Part shown: piece by piece, positions 40,300-50,409 of the stretch
Layout: each line of letters opens with the position of its first letter
How positions within the stretch are numbered: the stretch's first letter is position 1
Assembly (NCBI GenBank): GCA_017983635.1
Contig: JAGOBA010000003.1
Span: 186,001 to 250,000, forward strand
Direction of reading: 5' to 3'
DNA: 64,000 nt
DNA from: Alphaproteobacteria bacterium
Lineage (GTDB): Bacteria > Pseudomonadota > Alphaproteobacteria > Micropepsales > Micropepsaceae
Notes under the pieces: model-generated
Told to the model about the DNA's origin: nothing
The model's database searches: none
The model's input: only the letters and a program-made list of their open reading frames with translations
Position numbers and translations under genes: made by a program

Positions 40300-41742
40300 T
40301 CACTTGAACCCGCGCAGCACGGGAATGTCAAGGCTCCGAATCTTCGCCCGGAGGGTATTCCGGTTAACACCGAGGATCTCGGCAGCCTTGATTTGGTTGC
40401 CGCGCGTGGCTCCCAGACACATAGAGATCAGCGGCCGCTCGACGTCGCGCAGGACGCGGTCATAGAGGCCGGGCTGCGGCAGGCGGCCGTTCATTTGGGC
40501 AAAGTGGTTGGTCAGGTACTTCTCGACGACGGTGGCGAGGCTCTCGTTCGCGTCGTCGGCCGAGGGGGCCACGGTCGTTAATGGCTCGCGCAGCTCGCCC
40601 TCGACGATCTCGGTCGTGATGGTTTGGTCGGTATAGAGCGCGACGAGGCGGCGAACGAGATTTTCCAGCTCGCGCACGTTGCCCGGCCAGCGGTGGCGTT
40701 TCATCGCCTCGAAGGCACCCGTGTCGACGCTCTTGCGCGGCATGCCCTGGCGTTCAGCATGACCGAGGAAGTGGCGGACGAGGTCGGGGATGTCCTCCAG
40801 GCGCTCGCGCAGCGGCGGGAGGCGCATTGGCACGACATTGAGCCGGAAGAACAGGTCCTCGCGGAAGAGTCCTTGGTGGATCAGTTGGCGCAGGTCGCGG
40901 TGCGTGGCGGCAATGATGCGCACGTTGGCTTTGATCGCCTGACGCCCGCCAACGGGGGTGAACTCGCCCTGCTGCAGCACGCGCAGGAGACGGGTTTGCG
41001 CCTCCAACGGCATGTCGCCGACTTCGTCGAGGAAGAGCGTGCCGCCTTCGGCTTGCTCGAACTTGCCGACGCCGCGCGCGTTGGCGCCCGGGAAAGCGCC
41101 GCGTTCGTGGCCGAAGAGTTCGCTTTCAATCAGCTCGCGCGGGATCGCGGCCATGCTGACGGCGACGAAGGGGCCGTTGCGGCGCTTGCCGTAGTCGTGC
41201 AGTGCGCGGGCGACGAGTTCCTTGCCGGTGCCGGATTCGCCGGTGATCATCACAGTGAGATCCGTCTGCATCAGGCGGGCGATCACGCGGTAGATTTCCT
41301 GCATCGCGGGCGAGCGGCCGATCAGCGGGAGTTCGTCTTCGCGCGCGACCTCGGGTGCGACGGCTTTCTTTTCGCCACGGGCTTGTAGAGCGCGTTGGAC
41401 GACGCCGGTCAGCTCGTTCAGGTCGAACGGCTTCGGCAAATACTCGTACGCGCCGCGTTCGGCGGCGGTGATCGCGGTCATGAGCGTGTTCTGTGCGCTC
41501 ATGACGATGATGGGCAGTTCGGGGCGCAACTTCTTCAGGCGCGGGATCAGCTCGAACGCGTTCTCGTCGGGCATGATCACATCGGTGATGACGAGGTCCC
41601 CCTCCCCCGCCGAGGCCCAGCGCCAGAGCGTGGCAGCGTTGCCGGTGGTGCGGACGAGATAGCCCGCGCGGCCCAGCGCTTGGTTTAAGACCGTTCGGAT
41701 GGCGGCGTCGTCGTCGGCGACAATGATGGTTCCGGCGTTCAC
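40300..41742 (-). CDS. ntrC: NtrC nitrogen regulation response regulator
   Basis: Response regulator of NtrB controlling nitrogen-assimilation genes. Receiver domain (5-120, phospho-Asp in LVITDVIMP), AAA+ domain with Walker A GESGTGKE near 168 and [10 protein letters not shown], and a C-terminal Fis HTH ([23 protein letters not shown]). The sigma-54 contact loop reads GAFPGA instead of GAFTGA. A T-to-P change in this loop may alter sigma-54 activation. The gene starts with GTG after GGAG. It is 11 bp downstream of ntrB. Confidence 0.96.
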   Translation of the reverse strand: MNAGTIIVADDDAAIRTVLNQALGRAGYLVRTTGNAATLWRWASAGEGDLVITDVIMPDENAFELIPRLKKLRPELPIIVMSAQNTLMTAITAAERGAYEYLPKPFDLNELTGVVQRALQARGEKKAVAPEVAREDELPLIGRSPAMQEIYRVIARLMQTDLTVMITGESGTGKELVARALHDYGKRRNGPFVAVSMAAIPRELIESELFGHERGAFPGANARGVGKFEQAEGGTLFLDEVGDMPLEAQTRLLRVLQQGEFTPVGGRQAIKANVRIIAATHRDLRQLIHQGLFREDLFFRLNVVPMRLPPLRERLEDIPDLVRHFLGHAERQGMPRKSVDTGAFEAMKRHRWPGNVRELENLVRRLVALYTDQTITTEIVEGELREPLTTVAPSADDANESLATVVEKYLTNHFAQMNGRLPQPGLYDRVLRDVERPLISMCLGATRGNQIKAAEILGVNRNTLRAKIRSLDIPVLRGFK

Positions 41743-41753
41743 AGCTCAACTCC

Positions 41754-42860
41754 TCAACGGTGCATCGGTAGGCGCACGCGGAAGACCGTGCGTCTGGCTT
41801 CGGATTCGCATTCGATCGTGCCGCCGTGGTCACCAACGATCTTGGCGACGATGGCGAGGCCCAAGCCCACGCCTTTGGCTTTCGACGTCACGAACGGTTC
41901 GAACATCGAGGACTGCAGCTCCGGCGAGATGCCGGGGCCGTTGTCGCGGACGCTGATCTCGAGCGGCAACGCGAGACGATCGCGCGAGCCGCCTACCGCC
42001 AGGTGGATGCCGGGACGATAGGCGGTTTGCAGGATGATCTCGCCATCGCCTTGTTCGGCTACGGCATCGACGGCGTTCTTGACGAGGTTCAAGAACACTT
42101 GGATCAGACGGTCACGCTCACCCATGACCGGTGGTAGCGATGGGTCGTAGCTGTCGGTGAAGGTGACGTCGCGGCCGAAGCTCGATTTCGCGAGCTGCTT
42201 CACATGATCCAGGACTTCATGGATGTTCACCGGATTGCCATCGATCGGGCGGCGGTCGGTGAAGACTTCCATGCGGTCGACGAGCTTGCGGATGCGGTCG
42301 GTTTCTTCGCAGATCAGGCGCGTCAGCGTGCGGTCGGATTCGGAGGCGTTCTGTTCGATCAATTGTGCCGCACCGCGGATGCCGGAGAGCGGGTTCTTGA
42401 TCTCGTGCGCCAGGATCGCGGCCATGCTGGTGACGGAGCGCGTGGCGTGGCGCTGGGTCAGTTGGCGGTCCATCTTTTGCGCGATCGATCGCTCTTGGAA
42501 CATCACCAACACGCCGCCCGTCGTGTCGGTGATCGGCGAGAGGTGAACGTCGACCGTGCGGGGCGTGAGGCGAGGCGTTGCGATCTCAAGCCCGTATTCG
42601 CTGACCGTCACCCCGAAGTCGCGCACTTGATCGACGAGTGTCAGGATCGGGCTACCGAACGGGATCAACGCGGAGAGCGCCTGACGGCGAAGCATCGACG
42701 CGCTCATGTCCAAAAACTGTTCGGCCTGCGGATTGGCGAAGATGATCGTGCCCTTGGCGCCGACGCCGATCAGCGGATGCGGCACGGCGGCGAGGAGCCC
42801 GTCGGCGAAGTTCGGCGCGAGCAGAACGCGCTCTTCAGCGGCCTTGGCTTTCGCCGTCAT
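41754..42860 (-). CDS. ntrB: NtrB sensor kinase
   Basis: Cytosolic PII-regulated kinase/phosphatase that controls NtrC. It has a PAS domain (about 15-125), the phospho-acceptor His in LAHEIKNPLSGIRGAAQLI, N box (FLNLVKNAVDAV), and GVGLGLAIVAKIV with the DNGPGISPE G1 motif. The 368-aa length is normal and no TM helix is present. Its start overlaps the dusB stop by 4 bp (ATGA), the dusB-ntrBC operon typical of Alphaproteobacteria. Confidence 0.96.
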   Translation of the reverse strand: MTAKAKAAEERVLLAPNFADGLLAAVPHPLIGVGAKGTIIFANPQAEQFLDMSASMLRRQALSALIPFGSPILTLVDQVRDFGVTVSEYGLEIATPRLTPRTVDVHLSPITDTTGGVLVMFQERSIAQKMDRQLTQRHATRSVTSMAAILAHEIKNPLSGIRGAAQLIEQNASESDRTLTRLICEETDRIRKLVDRMEVFTDRRPIDGNPVNIHEVLDHVKQLAKSSFGRDVTFTDSYDPSLPPVMGERDRLIQVFLNLVKNAVDAVAEQGDGEIILQTAYRPGIHLAVGGSRDRLALPLEISVRDNGPGISPELQSSMFEPFVTSKAKGVGLGLAIVAKIVGDHGGTIECESEARRTVFRVRLPMHR

Positions 42861-43825
42861 GCGGCCTCCGCTTGGGCGCCGCGCGCGAGGCGTTCGAGTA
42901 CGGGTTCGGGGTCCGTTGCGCGCACCAGTGCGTCACGCAGGGCCTTGTCGCCACTGATGCTCTCGGCGTACCAGCCCAGGTGCTTGCGCACGACGCGGCG
43001 GCCGAGGTCCGTGCCGTAGTGACTGAGCGAGGCGCGGTATTGCTCGAGCGCGGTTTCCCATTTCTGCTCGGTCGACGGGTCGACGGGGATAGCGGTGCCG
43101 TCGATGGCGGCTTGCATTTGATTGACGATCCATGGGCGGCCGAACGCGCCACGTCCGACCATGACGCCGTCGGCGCCGGAGACGTCGCGGATGCGGCGCG
43201 CGTCGTCGGTCGTGCGGACGTCGCCGTTCGCGAACACGGGAATCGAGACCGCGGCTTTGACGGTCCCGATGAAGTTCCAGTCGGCGGCGCCTTCATAGAA
43301 CTGCGCGCGGGTGCGGCCATGGACGGAGACGGCGCGTATGCCCTCCCCTTCGAGCCTGCGCGCAAGCTCAGGCGCGTTGCGGTCGGCGTCGTCCCAGCCT
43401 AGGCGCATCTTCACTGTGACGGGTAAGGTCACGGCGCTGACGACGGCGCGGACTAGGCTTGCCGCCAAGTCAGGCTCGCGCATGAGCGCGGAGCCGCAGA
43501 GGCCGCCGACGACCTTCTTTGCTGGGCAACCCATATTAATGTCGATGAGTAGGGCGCCTTCGGCTTCGGCCAGGCGGGCCGCTTCGGCTAACGGACCTGG
43601 CTCGCGGCCGGCGAGTTGGATCGCAATCGGTCCCTCCGCGCGGTCAGCTTTGAGACGCAGGGCGGCGCTGCGGCGGTCGCGGAGGAGTTCGGCGCTCGCG
43701 ACCATTTCCGAGTAGACCATGGCCGCGCCGAAGCGCTTCACCGCCGCACGAAACGGCGCATCGGTGACGCCGGCCATCGGGGCCAGCACCACCGGTTTGT
43801 TTCGAATGATCGATGCGATGCCCAT
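42857..43825 (-). CDS. dusB: tRNA-dihydrouridine synthase B
   Basis: FMN-dependent reductase that makes dihydrouridine in the D loop of tRNA (322 aa). The N-terminal TIM barrel has VLAPMAGVTDAPFR (about 13-26), DINMGCPAKKVVGG with the catalytic Cys (about 94-107), and VHGRTRAQFY, NGDVRT, GADGVMVGRGAFGRPW motifs. It opens the dusB-ntrB-ntrC operon (the old nifR3 gene) and is divergent from ispDF. Confidence 0.96.
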   Translation of the reverse strand: MGIASIIRNKPVVLAPMAGVTDAPFRAAVKRFGAAMVYSEMVASAELLRDRRSAALRLKADRAEGPIAIQLAGREPGPLAEAARLAEAEGALLIDINMGCPAKKVVGGLCGSALMREPDLAASLVRAVVSAVTLPVTVKMRLGWDDADRNAPELARRLEGEGIRAVSVHGRTRAQFYEGAADWNFIGTVKAAVSIPVFANGDVRTTDDARRIRDVSGADGVMVGRGAFGRPWIVNQMQAAIDGTAIPVDPSTEQKWETALEQYRASLSHYGTDLGRRVVRKHLGWYAESISGDKALRDALVRATDPEPVLERLARGAQAEAA

Positions 43826-43960
43826 ATTATGTGCAAGGCCTAGCGATGCCTAATCTGTAGCCACCCTAGGTTGCTCGACGACAAAGGGCAAGGGACATTT
43901 CGCAGGTGCAGCATGGTCAAGCGCTTGACGTGGCACGCCAGGCAGAGGCCCTTTTCCGCG

Positions 43961-45118
43961 ATGTCCCCTGCCCCAAACTGCGTTGCTCTGATCGTTGCCG
44001 CCGGGCATGGCACGCGCGCCGGCGAGGGCTTGCCAAAACAGTATCGGCCGCTTGGCGAGAAGCCGGTGTTGCGGCGGACGATTGACGCCTTTCTAGGGCT
44101 ACCCAACGTCGACTTTGTTCAAGTCGTGATCAGCCCGGAGCATCGGCCGCTATACGACGCGACGGTTGCGGGTCTCGCGCTGCCGGAGCCGGTCGCCGGC
44201 GGCGAGACGCGGCAGGAGTCGGTGCGGTTTGGGCTCGAAGCGCTCGCGCCGCGCGGCCCGCGCTTGGTGTTGATTCATGACGGGGCGCGGCCGTTCGTTT
44301 CGCCGTCGATCATCGCAGCCACCGTTGAGGCGCTGAGCGGTGCTGACGGTGCGCTGCCGGTGTTGGCGACAGCGGATACGCTGAAGCGGGTTCGGTCGGA
44401 GCGCATTGAGGGCACGGTGCCGCGCGAGGGGATTGGTTTGGCGCAGACACCGCAGGGCTTTCGCTTCGACAAGATTTTGGCGGCGCATCGCGCGGCGCGT
44501 GATACGAGCGTCACTGATGATGCGGCTATTGCGGAGCTTGCCGGCATGAGTGTGGCCGCTGTCGCCGGTGCGCGGACAAATTTCAAACTGACGACGGCAG
44601 AGGACTTTTCGATGGCCGAGGCGCTGCTTGCGGGTGCCGGGACAACGCGCACGGGCCAGGGGTTCGACGTGCATCGCTTCGGGCCTGGCGATCATGTGTG
44701 GCTATGCGGTCTCAAGATCGAGCACGGCCAAGGGTTGATTGGGCACTCGGATGCGGATGTGGGGTTGCATGCGTTGACGGATGCGCTGTTGGGCGCTGCG
44801 GCGTTGGGCGATATCGGGCAGCACTTTCCGCCGAGCGACGAACAGTGGCGCGGCGCGCCGTCGCATATCTTCTTGAGCCATGCGGCGAAGTTGATCGCCG
44901 AACGCGGCGGGCACATCGAGCATGTCGACGTGACCGTGATTTGCGAGCGGCCGAAGGTGTCGCCGCATCGCGCGGCGATGGTGGCGCGGATTGCGGAGCT
45001 CCTGTCGCTCGACGTATCGCGCGTGAGCGTCAAAGCGACAACGACGGAGGGGCTCGGCTTTACCGGGCGGGGCGAAGGGATTGCGGCGCTGGCCGTGGCA
45101 ACGGTGCGGCTGCGATGA
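43961..45118 (+). CDS. ispDF: Bifunctional IspD/IspF, isoprenoid biosynthesis
   Basis: Fusion of 2-C-methyl-D-erythritol 4-phosphate cytidylyltransferase (IspD, about 1-220) and 2-C-methyl-D-erythritol 2,4-cyclodiphosphate synthase (IspF, about 225-385) of the MEP pathway. IspD shows the nucleotide-binding [17 protein letters not shown] and the HDGARPF loop; IspF shows [14 protein letters not shown] and [17 protein letters not shown] with metal ligands Asp and His. The ATG before SPAPNC fits other IspDF proteins; the upstream frame is extra. Its stop overlaps the pgpA start. Confidence 0.94.
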   Translation: MSPAPNCVALIVAAGHGTRAGEGLPKQYRPLGEKPVLRRTIDAFLGLPNVDFVQVVISPEHRPLYDATVAGLALPEPVAGGETRQESVRFGLEALAPRGPRLVLIHDGARPFVSPSIIAATVEALSGADGALPVLATADTLKRVRSERIEGTVPREGIGLAQTPQGFRFDKILAAHRAARDTSVTDDAAIAELAGMSVAAVAGARTNFKLTTAEDFSMAEALLAGAGTTRTGQGFDVHRFGPGDHVWLCGLKIEHGQGLIGHSDADVGLHALTDALLGAAALGDIGQHFPPSDEQWRGAPSHIFLSHAAKLIAERGGHIEHVDVTVICERPKVSPHRAAMVARIAELLSLDVSRVSVKATTTEGLGFTGRGEGIAALAVATVRLR

Positions 45119-45618
45119 TGACGGAAATGAAGTTCGCGCGTCTGCCCGAGGGCCGCAGCTTGCGCGAACCGACGACGGCGATCGTGACGCTGTTCGGCGT
45201 TGGGCTGATGCCGCTGGCGCCAGGCAGTTGGGGCTCGCTCGCGGCGGTGCCGCTCGGGTGGCTGCTTGCGATCGTGGGCGGGTGGCCGCTGTTGCTCATC
45301 GGCGCTATCGTCGTTTTTGCGATTGGGTGGTACGCGTCGGAGCAATACGTGAAAGCGACGGGCCGGGAAGATCCGCCGGAGATCGTGATCGACGAAGTCG
45401 CCGCGCAGTGGCTGGCGATGACGGTGGTGCCGATGACGCTCGGCGGGCTCGTCGCGGCCTACTTCGTCTTCCGCTTGTTCGATACGATCAAGCCTTGGCC
45501 GGCCAGTTGGGCGGACAGCGAAGTCGAAGGCGGTGCGGGCGTGATGCTCGACGATTTGTTCGCCGGCGCGTATTCGCTGCTGCCATTGGCGGCGCTGAAC
45601 ATCATGGGGTTCTTTTGA
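45115..45618 (+). CDS. pgpA: Phosphatidylglycerophosphatase A
   Basis: Inner-membrane phosphatase that converts phosphatidylglycerophosphate to phosphatidylglycerol. The 167-aa protein has about four TM helices and the conserved [23 protein letters not shown] and [11 protein letters not shown] motifs. The start ATGATG overlaps the ispDF stop. Its own TGA overlaps the TTG start of the next gene (TTGA). This ispDF-pgpA-cinA order occurs in many Alphaproteobacteria. Confidence 0.94.
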   Translation: MMTEMKFARLPEGRSLREPTTAIVTLFGVGLMPLAPGSWGSLAAVPLGWLLAIVGGWPLLLIGAIVVFAIGWYASEQYVKATGREDPPEIVIDEVAAQWLAMTVVPMTLGGLVAAYFVFRLFDTIKPWPASWADSEVEGGAGVMLDDLFAGAYSLLPLAALNIMGFF

Positions 45619-46118
45619 GCACGCTGTTTGCCGCAACGACGCTGAAGCTCGCCGAAACCGTGTTGGCAGAGGCGCGGGCGAAGGGGTTGCATATCGTGAC
45701 CGCTGAGAGCTGCACGGGCGGGCTCGTTGCAGGCGTGCTGACCGATATCGCAGGCTCGTCGGATGTGTTCGAGCGCGGGTTCGTGACCTATTCGAACAAG
45801 GCCAAGGAAGAGGCTCTGGGCGTTCCGGCCGCGACGATCCACACCCACGGCGCGGTAAGCGAGGCGACGGCGCGGGCGATGGCGGAAGGGGCGCTGCGGC
45901 ATTCTTGCGCCGAGGTGTCGGTGGCGATCACCGGCGTCGCCGGGCCTGGTGGCGGGACGGCGGAGAAGCCGGTCGGGCTGGTGCAGTTCGCGGCGGCGCG
46001 CAAGGGTGGCGAAACGGTTTCGGTGGAGCACCGCTTCGGCGACATCGGGCGGCTGGAGATTAGGCTTGCGAGCGTGGGCGTGGCGTTGACGTTGCTGAGG
46101 CGGGTGATCAACGCTTAA
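45615..46118 (+). CDS. pncC: CinA C-terminal domain protein (nicotinamide-nucleotide amidohydrolase)
   Basis: A stand-alone CinA C-terminal domain, 167 aa, that deamidates nicotinamide mononucleotide for NAD recycling (PncC activity). The signature VTAESCTGGLVAGVLTDIAGSSDVFERGFVTYSN, and the AITGVAGPGGGTAEKPVGLVQFA stretch are present; catalytic Ser and Lys are retained. It starts with a TTG that overlaps the pgpA stop. No competence (MoaB-like) N-terminal domain is present. It converges on the LytTR gene with an 11-bp overlap. Confidence 0.92.
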   Translation: MSTLFAATTLKLAETVLAEARAKGLHIVTAESCTGGLVAGVLTDIAGSSDVFERGFVTYSNKAKEEALGVPAATIHTHGAVSEATARAMAEGALRHSCAEVSVAITGVAGPGGGTAEKPVGLVQFAAARKGGETVSVEHRFGDIGRLEIRLASVGVALTLLRRVINA

Positions 46119-46983
46119 GTTCCGGCGACGGAACGGCAGACCGAGCTAAAGCCACGCGAACGCTCTCGCGGAAATTGCGGCTCAACCGCAGGACCGTTCC
46201 GTCGATCAGGCGCACCGTCGCGTCGCCGCTCGCTATCGGGGTTATCTCGCGCACGCGATCGATGGCGACCAACGCGCAGCGATGGATGCGCGCGAAGCGG
46301 TCCGGGTCCAGGTTCGCTTCGAAGCTCGTCAGCGTGCCGCGCAAGAGATGGGTGGCGCCGGCCGTGTGAAGCGCGAGATAATTCCCCTGAGTCTCTATGT
46401 GGTCGACCTCCGAGAGGTTCACGATCGTCACGCGGCCTCGCGATCTTATTTCCACTTGGGTCAGATAGCGTGCCGGTTCGACTGGGCGTGGGGCGTTCAA
46501 CTGCAACTGAGCAAGCAAGCGCCGGCTCTGCTCGGCCGAGCGCGCGAACCGGACGGCATGGGCAACGGCCGTGAAGGCTGCGATGCAGAACGCAAGCAGA
46601 AGCCAATTTGCGGCAAGGTGATCGGGAAGTGCGACCAGGAACGGCCGGCTGTCGCCGATGTTCATCAATGGCGCCAACAGGCAGGAAAGCGCGATCAGCC
46701 CGAAGGATATTCCTCCGGCGCTCAGCGCGTGAACGATGGTGTGGCGCCACAATAGGCGACCTTGAATCGGGAAACGCCGCATCAGGGCGAGGAGCACCGG
46801 CGTCGCCGAGGCACCAAGCAGGCTTGCGCCGAAGATTCTCGCAACTTCACCTTCCCAGGCCAACGCTCCCCCAGCCCGCGCCAGATTTCCCGGCTCAAGC
46901 ACCAACAGGAAGGTCAGCCAATAGACAAAGCCCAGGCCGAATTCGCGGCCCCGGGCGAGTGAGGGGTTTTGATGTGCGTCCAT
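46108..46983 (-). CDS. LytTR-domain regulator with N-terminal membrane helices
   Basis: A 291-residue regulator: about four TM helices (residues 10-175), then a LytTR DNA-binding domain (about 185-285, with HIETQGNYLALHT and FARIHRCALVAIDRV). There is no receiver domain, so it senses its signal through the membrane part. It is divergent from the carboxylesterase gene and may regulate it. A TTG 48 bp upstream could extend the N-terminus. Confidence 0.85.
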   Translation of the reverse strand: MDAHQNPSLARGREFGLGFVYWLTFLLVLEPGNLARAGGALAWEGEVARIFGASLLGASATPVLLALMRRFPIQGRLLWRHTIVHALSAGGISFGLIALSCLLAPLMNIGDSRPFLVALPDHLAANWLLLAFCIAAFTAVAHAVRFARSAEQSRRLLAQLQLNAPRPVEPARYLTQVEIRSRGRVTIVNLSEVDHIETQGNYLALHTAGATHLLRGTLTSFEANLDPDRFARIHRCALVAIDRVREITPIASGDATVRLIDGTVLRLSRNFRESVRVALARSAVPSPELKR

Positions 46984-47131
46984 CGTTGAAGTCTGGTCGG
47001 CTGCGGCTGTTCTGTCCAGATTTGTGACCAAGCGCCACGGAAAAGTGACGAGGCGTTGAGGCGCGGCCTACCCTTCCGGCGGCGCTACTCGCAGATTTCT
47101 TGTTTCGAAGCTGACGAGAAGTGGAAACCCT

Positions 47132-48760
47132 GTGAGATCGCTCCTGCTGACGCTTTTCGCCGGCCTATGGGCCGCCCTTTCATCGCTCGCTTTGGCTGAG
47201 CCCGTCGTCTCGGACCGAGGGCTGGTCGAAGGCGTGCAAGAGGGTGCGATCCGGGTGTTCAAGGGCATCCCCTACGCGGCGCCACCGATCGGTGCGTTGC
47301 GTTGGCAGACGCCGCAGCCCGCCTTGGCTTGGGCCGGCGTCAAACGCGCCGACACTTTCTCTCCGATTTGTCCGCAGAACGGCGCGTATCCCCCGGAGTC
47401 GCCGCCGGAACCGATGAGCGAGGATTGCCTCACCTTGAACGTGTGGTCGCCGGTAGGAGCAACGAAGTTGCCGGTGATGGTTTGGATATATGGCGGCGGG
47501 CTTGAGAACGGGTCCGGATCGACGCCGCTCTATGCGGGCGACAAGCTTGCGCAACGTGGCGTCGTGGTCGTGACGTTCAACTATCGACTTGGCGTGCTTG
47601 GATTTCTGGCGCATCCCGAACTCAGCAAGGAGTCCGGAAATGCGCGCTCGGGCAACTATGGATTCTTGGACCAGATCGCCGCCTTGGCGTGGGTCCATCG
47701 CAATATCGCCGCCTTTGGCGGCGATCCCGGCAACGTCACGATCTTTGGGCAATCGTCAGGGTCTATTTCGATCAGCGCGCTGATCGCGTCGCCGTTGGCC
47801 AAGGGACTGTTTCGGCGCGCGATCGGGCAGAGCGGCGGATTGTTCGAGCCGCTTGAACTCGATCCGGGCTTCGCGCTCGCGGGCGCGGAACTGGAGGGTG
47901 AGAGTTTCGTGCGCCGCGCCGGTGGGAAGTCGGTCGCGGCGTTGCGCCAGTTGCCAGCCGAACAGTTGTTGAAGACGCGGTTCATTCCCCATTTCAACGT
48001 CGACGGCTTTGCACTGACGAAGCCGCCATTCGACGCCTATCGCGACGGTGTGCAAAGCGATGTCGACCTTCTCCTTGGGACGAATGCCGATGAAGGTCAG
48101 TTCTTCTTGGATAAGACCAATGTCACGGTCGCGAACTTCAACGATGTGCTCAGCCGGGACTTTCCAGGTTGGCTGGTGTGGCTCTCCGGCGCGACGCCCG
48201 GCGCGACCGATGGGGAGGCGCGCGCGTCGGCTGCGGCGCTTGAGGGCGACATGCGCTTCCGCTGGGACATGTGGGCATGGGCGCGACTCGCGGCGAAGGC
48301 CGGGCGCCGCAACGTGTACTTCTACCAGTTCTCACGGACACCGCCGTTTCAGCCCGCTGACCGCTACCATGGCTTGGGTGCGACGCACGGCATGGAGATG
48401 CCCTACGTGTTCGATCATCTGGAGCAGCAGCAAGTCGCATGGATGGCGAAGGACCGCGAACTTGCGTCGATCATTCCGGCGTACTGGACGAACTTTGCCA
48501 TCACCGGCGATCCGAATGGGGCTGGCCTACCGCGCTGGCAGGATTTCAGGGGCGCGCCCAACGAGGTTATGAACCTGGGCGACACGATCGGGCCGCGAAC
48601 GATTCCCGATATCGGGCGCCTGGAGCGGATCGATCAGATCTACGGCGTCGCGCGCTTTGTGGCTTCGAACATGACTGCCGTCATCGCTTCGGTGCTCGCG
48701 CTCGGGCTTGCAGTACTGGTTGGGCTTTTCTTCGGCGTTCGACGGCTGCTGCGGCGTTGA
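47132..48760 (+). CDS. Type B carboxylesterase/lipase family protein with C-terminal TM helix
   Basis: A 542-residue exported alpha/beta hydrolase. The signal peptide is about 1-22 (SLALAEP). The nucleophile elbow is FGQSSGS (about 209-215), the acid is in NADEGQFF near residue 318, and the catalytic His in GATHGMEMP near residue 413. The YGGGLENG stretch is the oxyanion hole. The extra C-terminal TM helix (about 515-535) would anchor it in the inner membrane, unusual for the family. It starts with GTG. Confidence 0.88.
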   Translation: MRSLLLTLFAGLWAALSSLALAEPVVSDRGLVEGVQEGAIRVFKGIPYAAPPIGALRWQTPQPALAWAGVKRADTFSPICPQNGAYPPESPPEPMSEDCLTLNVWSPVGATKLPVMVWIYGGGLENGSGSTPLYAGDKLAQRGVVVVTFNYRLGVLGFLAHPELSKESGNARSGNYGFLDQIAALAWVHRNIAAFGGDPGNVTIFGQSSGSISISALIASPLAKGLFRRAIGQSGGLFEPLELDPGFALAGAELEGESFVRRAGGKSVAALRQLPAEQLLKTRFIPHFNVDGFALTKPPFDAYRDGVQSDVDLLLGTNADEGQFFLDKTNVTVANFNDVLSRDFPGWLVWLSGATPGATDGEARASAAALEGDMRFRWDMWAWARLAAKAGRRNVYFYQFSRTPPFQPADRYHGLGATHGMEMPYVFDHLEQQQVAWMAKDRELASIIPAYWTNFAITGDPNGAGLPRWQDFRGAPNEVMNLGDTIGPRTIPDIGRLERIDQIYGVARFVASNMTAVIASVLALGLAVLVGLFFGVRRLLRR

Positions 48761-48775
48761 GACGGTTTCGCTTTG

Positions 48776-49240
48776 CTATGTACCGGGCGGGTTTGGGGGT
48801 GATGGTGTCGTTCCATAGAGCGCATCGGCACGGACGATGAAGCTTGAGGTCATCTTTTCTACCGCTCTCGTGAACATGCCGGAGATCAGTGCCTCCAAGG
48901 TGCGGCTTTTGAAGCGGAAGTCGATGTCGAAGGCGACTTCGCTGCCGGTTTGGGTTGCGGTGAAATGCCAGCGGTTTGTCAGGTGTTGGAACGGGCCTTC
49001 GATGTAGTCGATGGTGATCGTCTTGGCGGCGTGGTCGAGGCGGACGCGGCTGGTGAATTTTTCGCGGAAGGCGCCAAAGGCAGCCAGAAGATCGGCGACG
49101 AACTCGTCGCCGTCGCGGGAGCGTATGCGAGTGGCGGCGCACCACGGCAAGAACTCGGGGTAGCGCTCGACGTCGGCGACGAGGGCGAACATCTGTTCGT
49201 CGCTGTATGGGACCTGGCGCTTTTCGCTGTGACTGGGCAA
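48776..49240 (-). CDS. ratA: START-domain protein of the COQ10/RatA family
   Basis: A 154-residue polyketide cyclase/START-fold protein. The VPYSDEQMFALVADVERYPEFLPWC region, and the GPFQHLTNRWHFT and FRFKSRTLEALI stretches identify the coenzyme Q-binding COQ10/RatA group, which supports ubiquinone function or binds ribosomes. It starts with TTG, 7 bp after lipA, in the conserved lipA-ratA order. Confidence 0.9.
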   Translation of the reverse strand: MPSHSEKRQVPYSDEQMFALVADVERYPEFLPWCAATRIRSRDGDEFVADLLAAFGAFREKFTSRVRLDHAAKTITIDYIEGPFQHLTNRWHFTATQTGSEVAFDIDFRFKSRTLEALISGMFTRAVEKMTSSFIVRADALYGTTPSPPNPPGT

Positions 49241-49247
49241 GCGGCGG

Positions 49248-50213
49248 TCACGTCCGGCCGAGTTGCGCGTGGCGCGCGGTGCGCAGACGTTCGAAGTCGT
49301 CGCCGGCCAGATAGGAAGAGCGCGTCAGCGGCGAGGCGGAGACCATTAAGAAGCCCTTCGCGCGCGCGATCTCGGCCAGTTGCTCGAATTCCTCCGGCGT
49401 CCAGAAGCGGTCAATGGCCGCGTGGCGCTGCGACGGTTGGAGGTATTGGCCGATGGTGATGAAGTCGACGCTGGCGGCGCGCATGTCGTCCATCACCTGC
49501 ATCACCTCTTCGCGCGTCTCGCCGAGGCCGACCATCATGCCGGACTTCGTGAACATCGCGGGGTCGATTTCTTTCGCTTGCTGCAGCAGACGCAGGCTGG
49601 CGAAGTAACGCGCGCCGGGCCGGATTTTCAGATAAAGCCGCGGCACGGTTTCGAGGTTGTGGTTGAAGACGTCGGGTTTTGCCTCGATAACGACTTCCAA
49701 CGCACCGGGTTTGCGCAGGAAGTCGGGCGTCAGCACTTCGACCGTCGTGGTGGGCGACGCGGCGCGGATGGCGCGGATGGTTTGCGCGAAGTGTTCGGCA
49801 CCGCCGTCTTCCAGGTCGTCGCGATCGACGGAGGTGACGACGACGTGTTCGAGGCCCAGTTGCGCGACGGCATCGGCGACCTTGCCCGGCTCTGCCGCGT
49901 CGAGTGCGCCCGGGATGCCGGTCTTCACATCGCAGAACGCGCAAGCGCGGGTGCAGGTGTCGCCCATGATCATGAAGGTCGCGTGCTTTTTCGACCAGCA
50001 CTCGCCGATGTTCGGGCAACCCGCTTCTTCGCAAACGGTTACGAGACCGTGGGCGCGGACGATCTCTTTCGTCTCGGCAAAGACCTTCGAGCCCGGCGCC
50101 TTCACCCGAATCCATTCGGGCTTGCGGGGCACGGGATTGATCGGCCGTTCGCGCTTCTCCGGGTGGCGGAGAGCGCGGCGGTCTTTACCAGCTTGGTCGA
50201 AAACGGTGGTCAT
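49248..50213 (-). CDS. lipA: Lipoyl synthase
   Basis: Radical SAM enzyme that inserts two sulfurs into octanoyl groups on lipoyl domains, such as those of the nearby PdhB and PdhC. The auxiliary cluster motif C-x4-C-x5-C (Cys61, Cys66, Cys72) and the radical SAM motif CTRACAFC (Cys87, Cys91, Cys94) are intact, as is the C-terminal RSSY serine ligand. The length (321 aa) is normal. It is followed by the COQ10-like gene. Confidence 0.97.
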   Translation of the reverse strand: MTTVFDQAGKDRRALRHPEKRERPINPVPRKPEWIRVKAPGSKVFAETKEIVRAHGLVTVCEEAGCPNIGECWSKKHATFMIMGDTCTRACAFCDVKTGIPGALDAAEPGKVADAVAQLGLEHVVVTSVDRDDLEDGGAEHFAQTIRAIRAASPTTTVEVLTPDFLRKPGALEVVIEAKPDVFNHNLETVPRLYLKIRPGARYFASLRLLQQAKEIDPAMFTKSGMMVGLGETREEVMQVMDDMRAASVDFITIGQYLQPSQRHAAIDRFWTPEEFEQLAEIARAKGFLMVSASPLTRSSYLAGDDFERLRTARHAQLGRT

Positions 50214-50409
50214 GCGTCACAGATATAGCGTGGACGGGGCGGAATCACACCGGATGCTAAGCATGGCCCCCTACCCTCGGGTGAAAATCAAGCCCCTGAT
50301 TCAACTGATATTTTGCGCCGGCTAACCATTCGCTTGCTTGAGCGATCAACTGCGCTACCTTATCTGAAACAAAACGTGAGCGGCTTTAAGCCGCACGGGA
50401 GGAGTGCTC

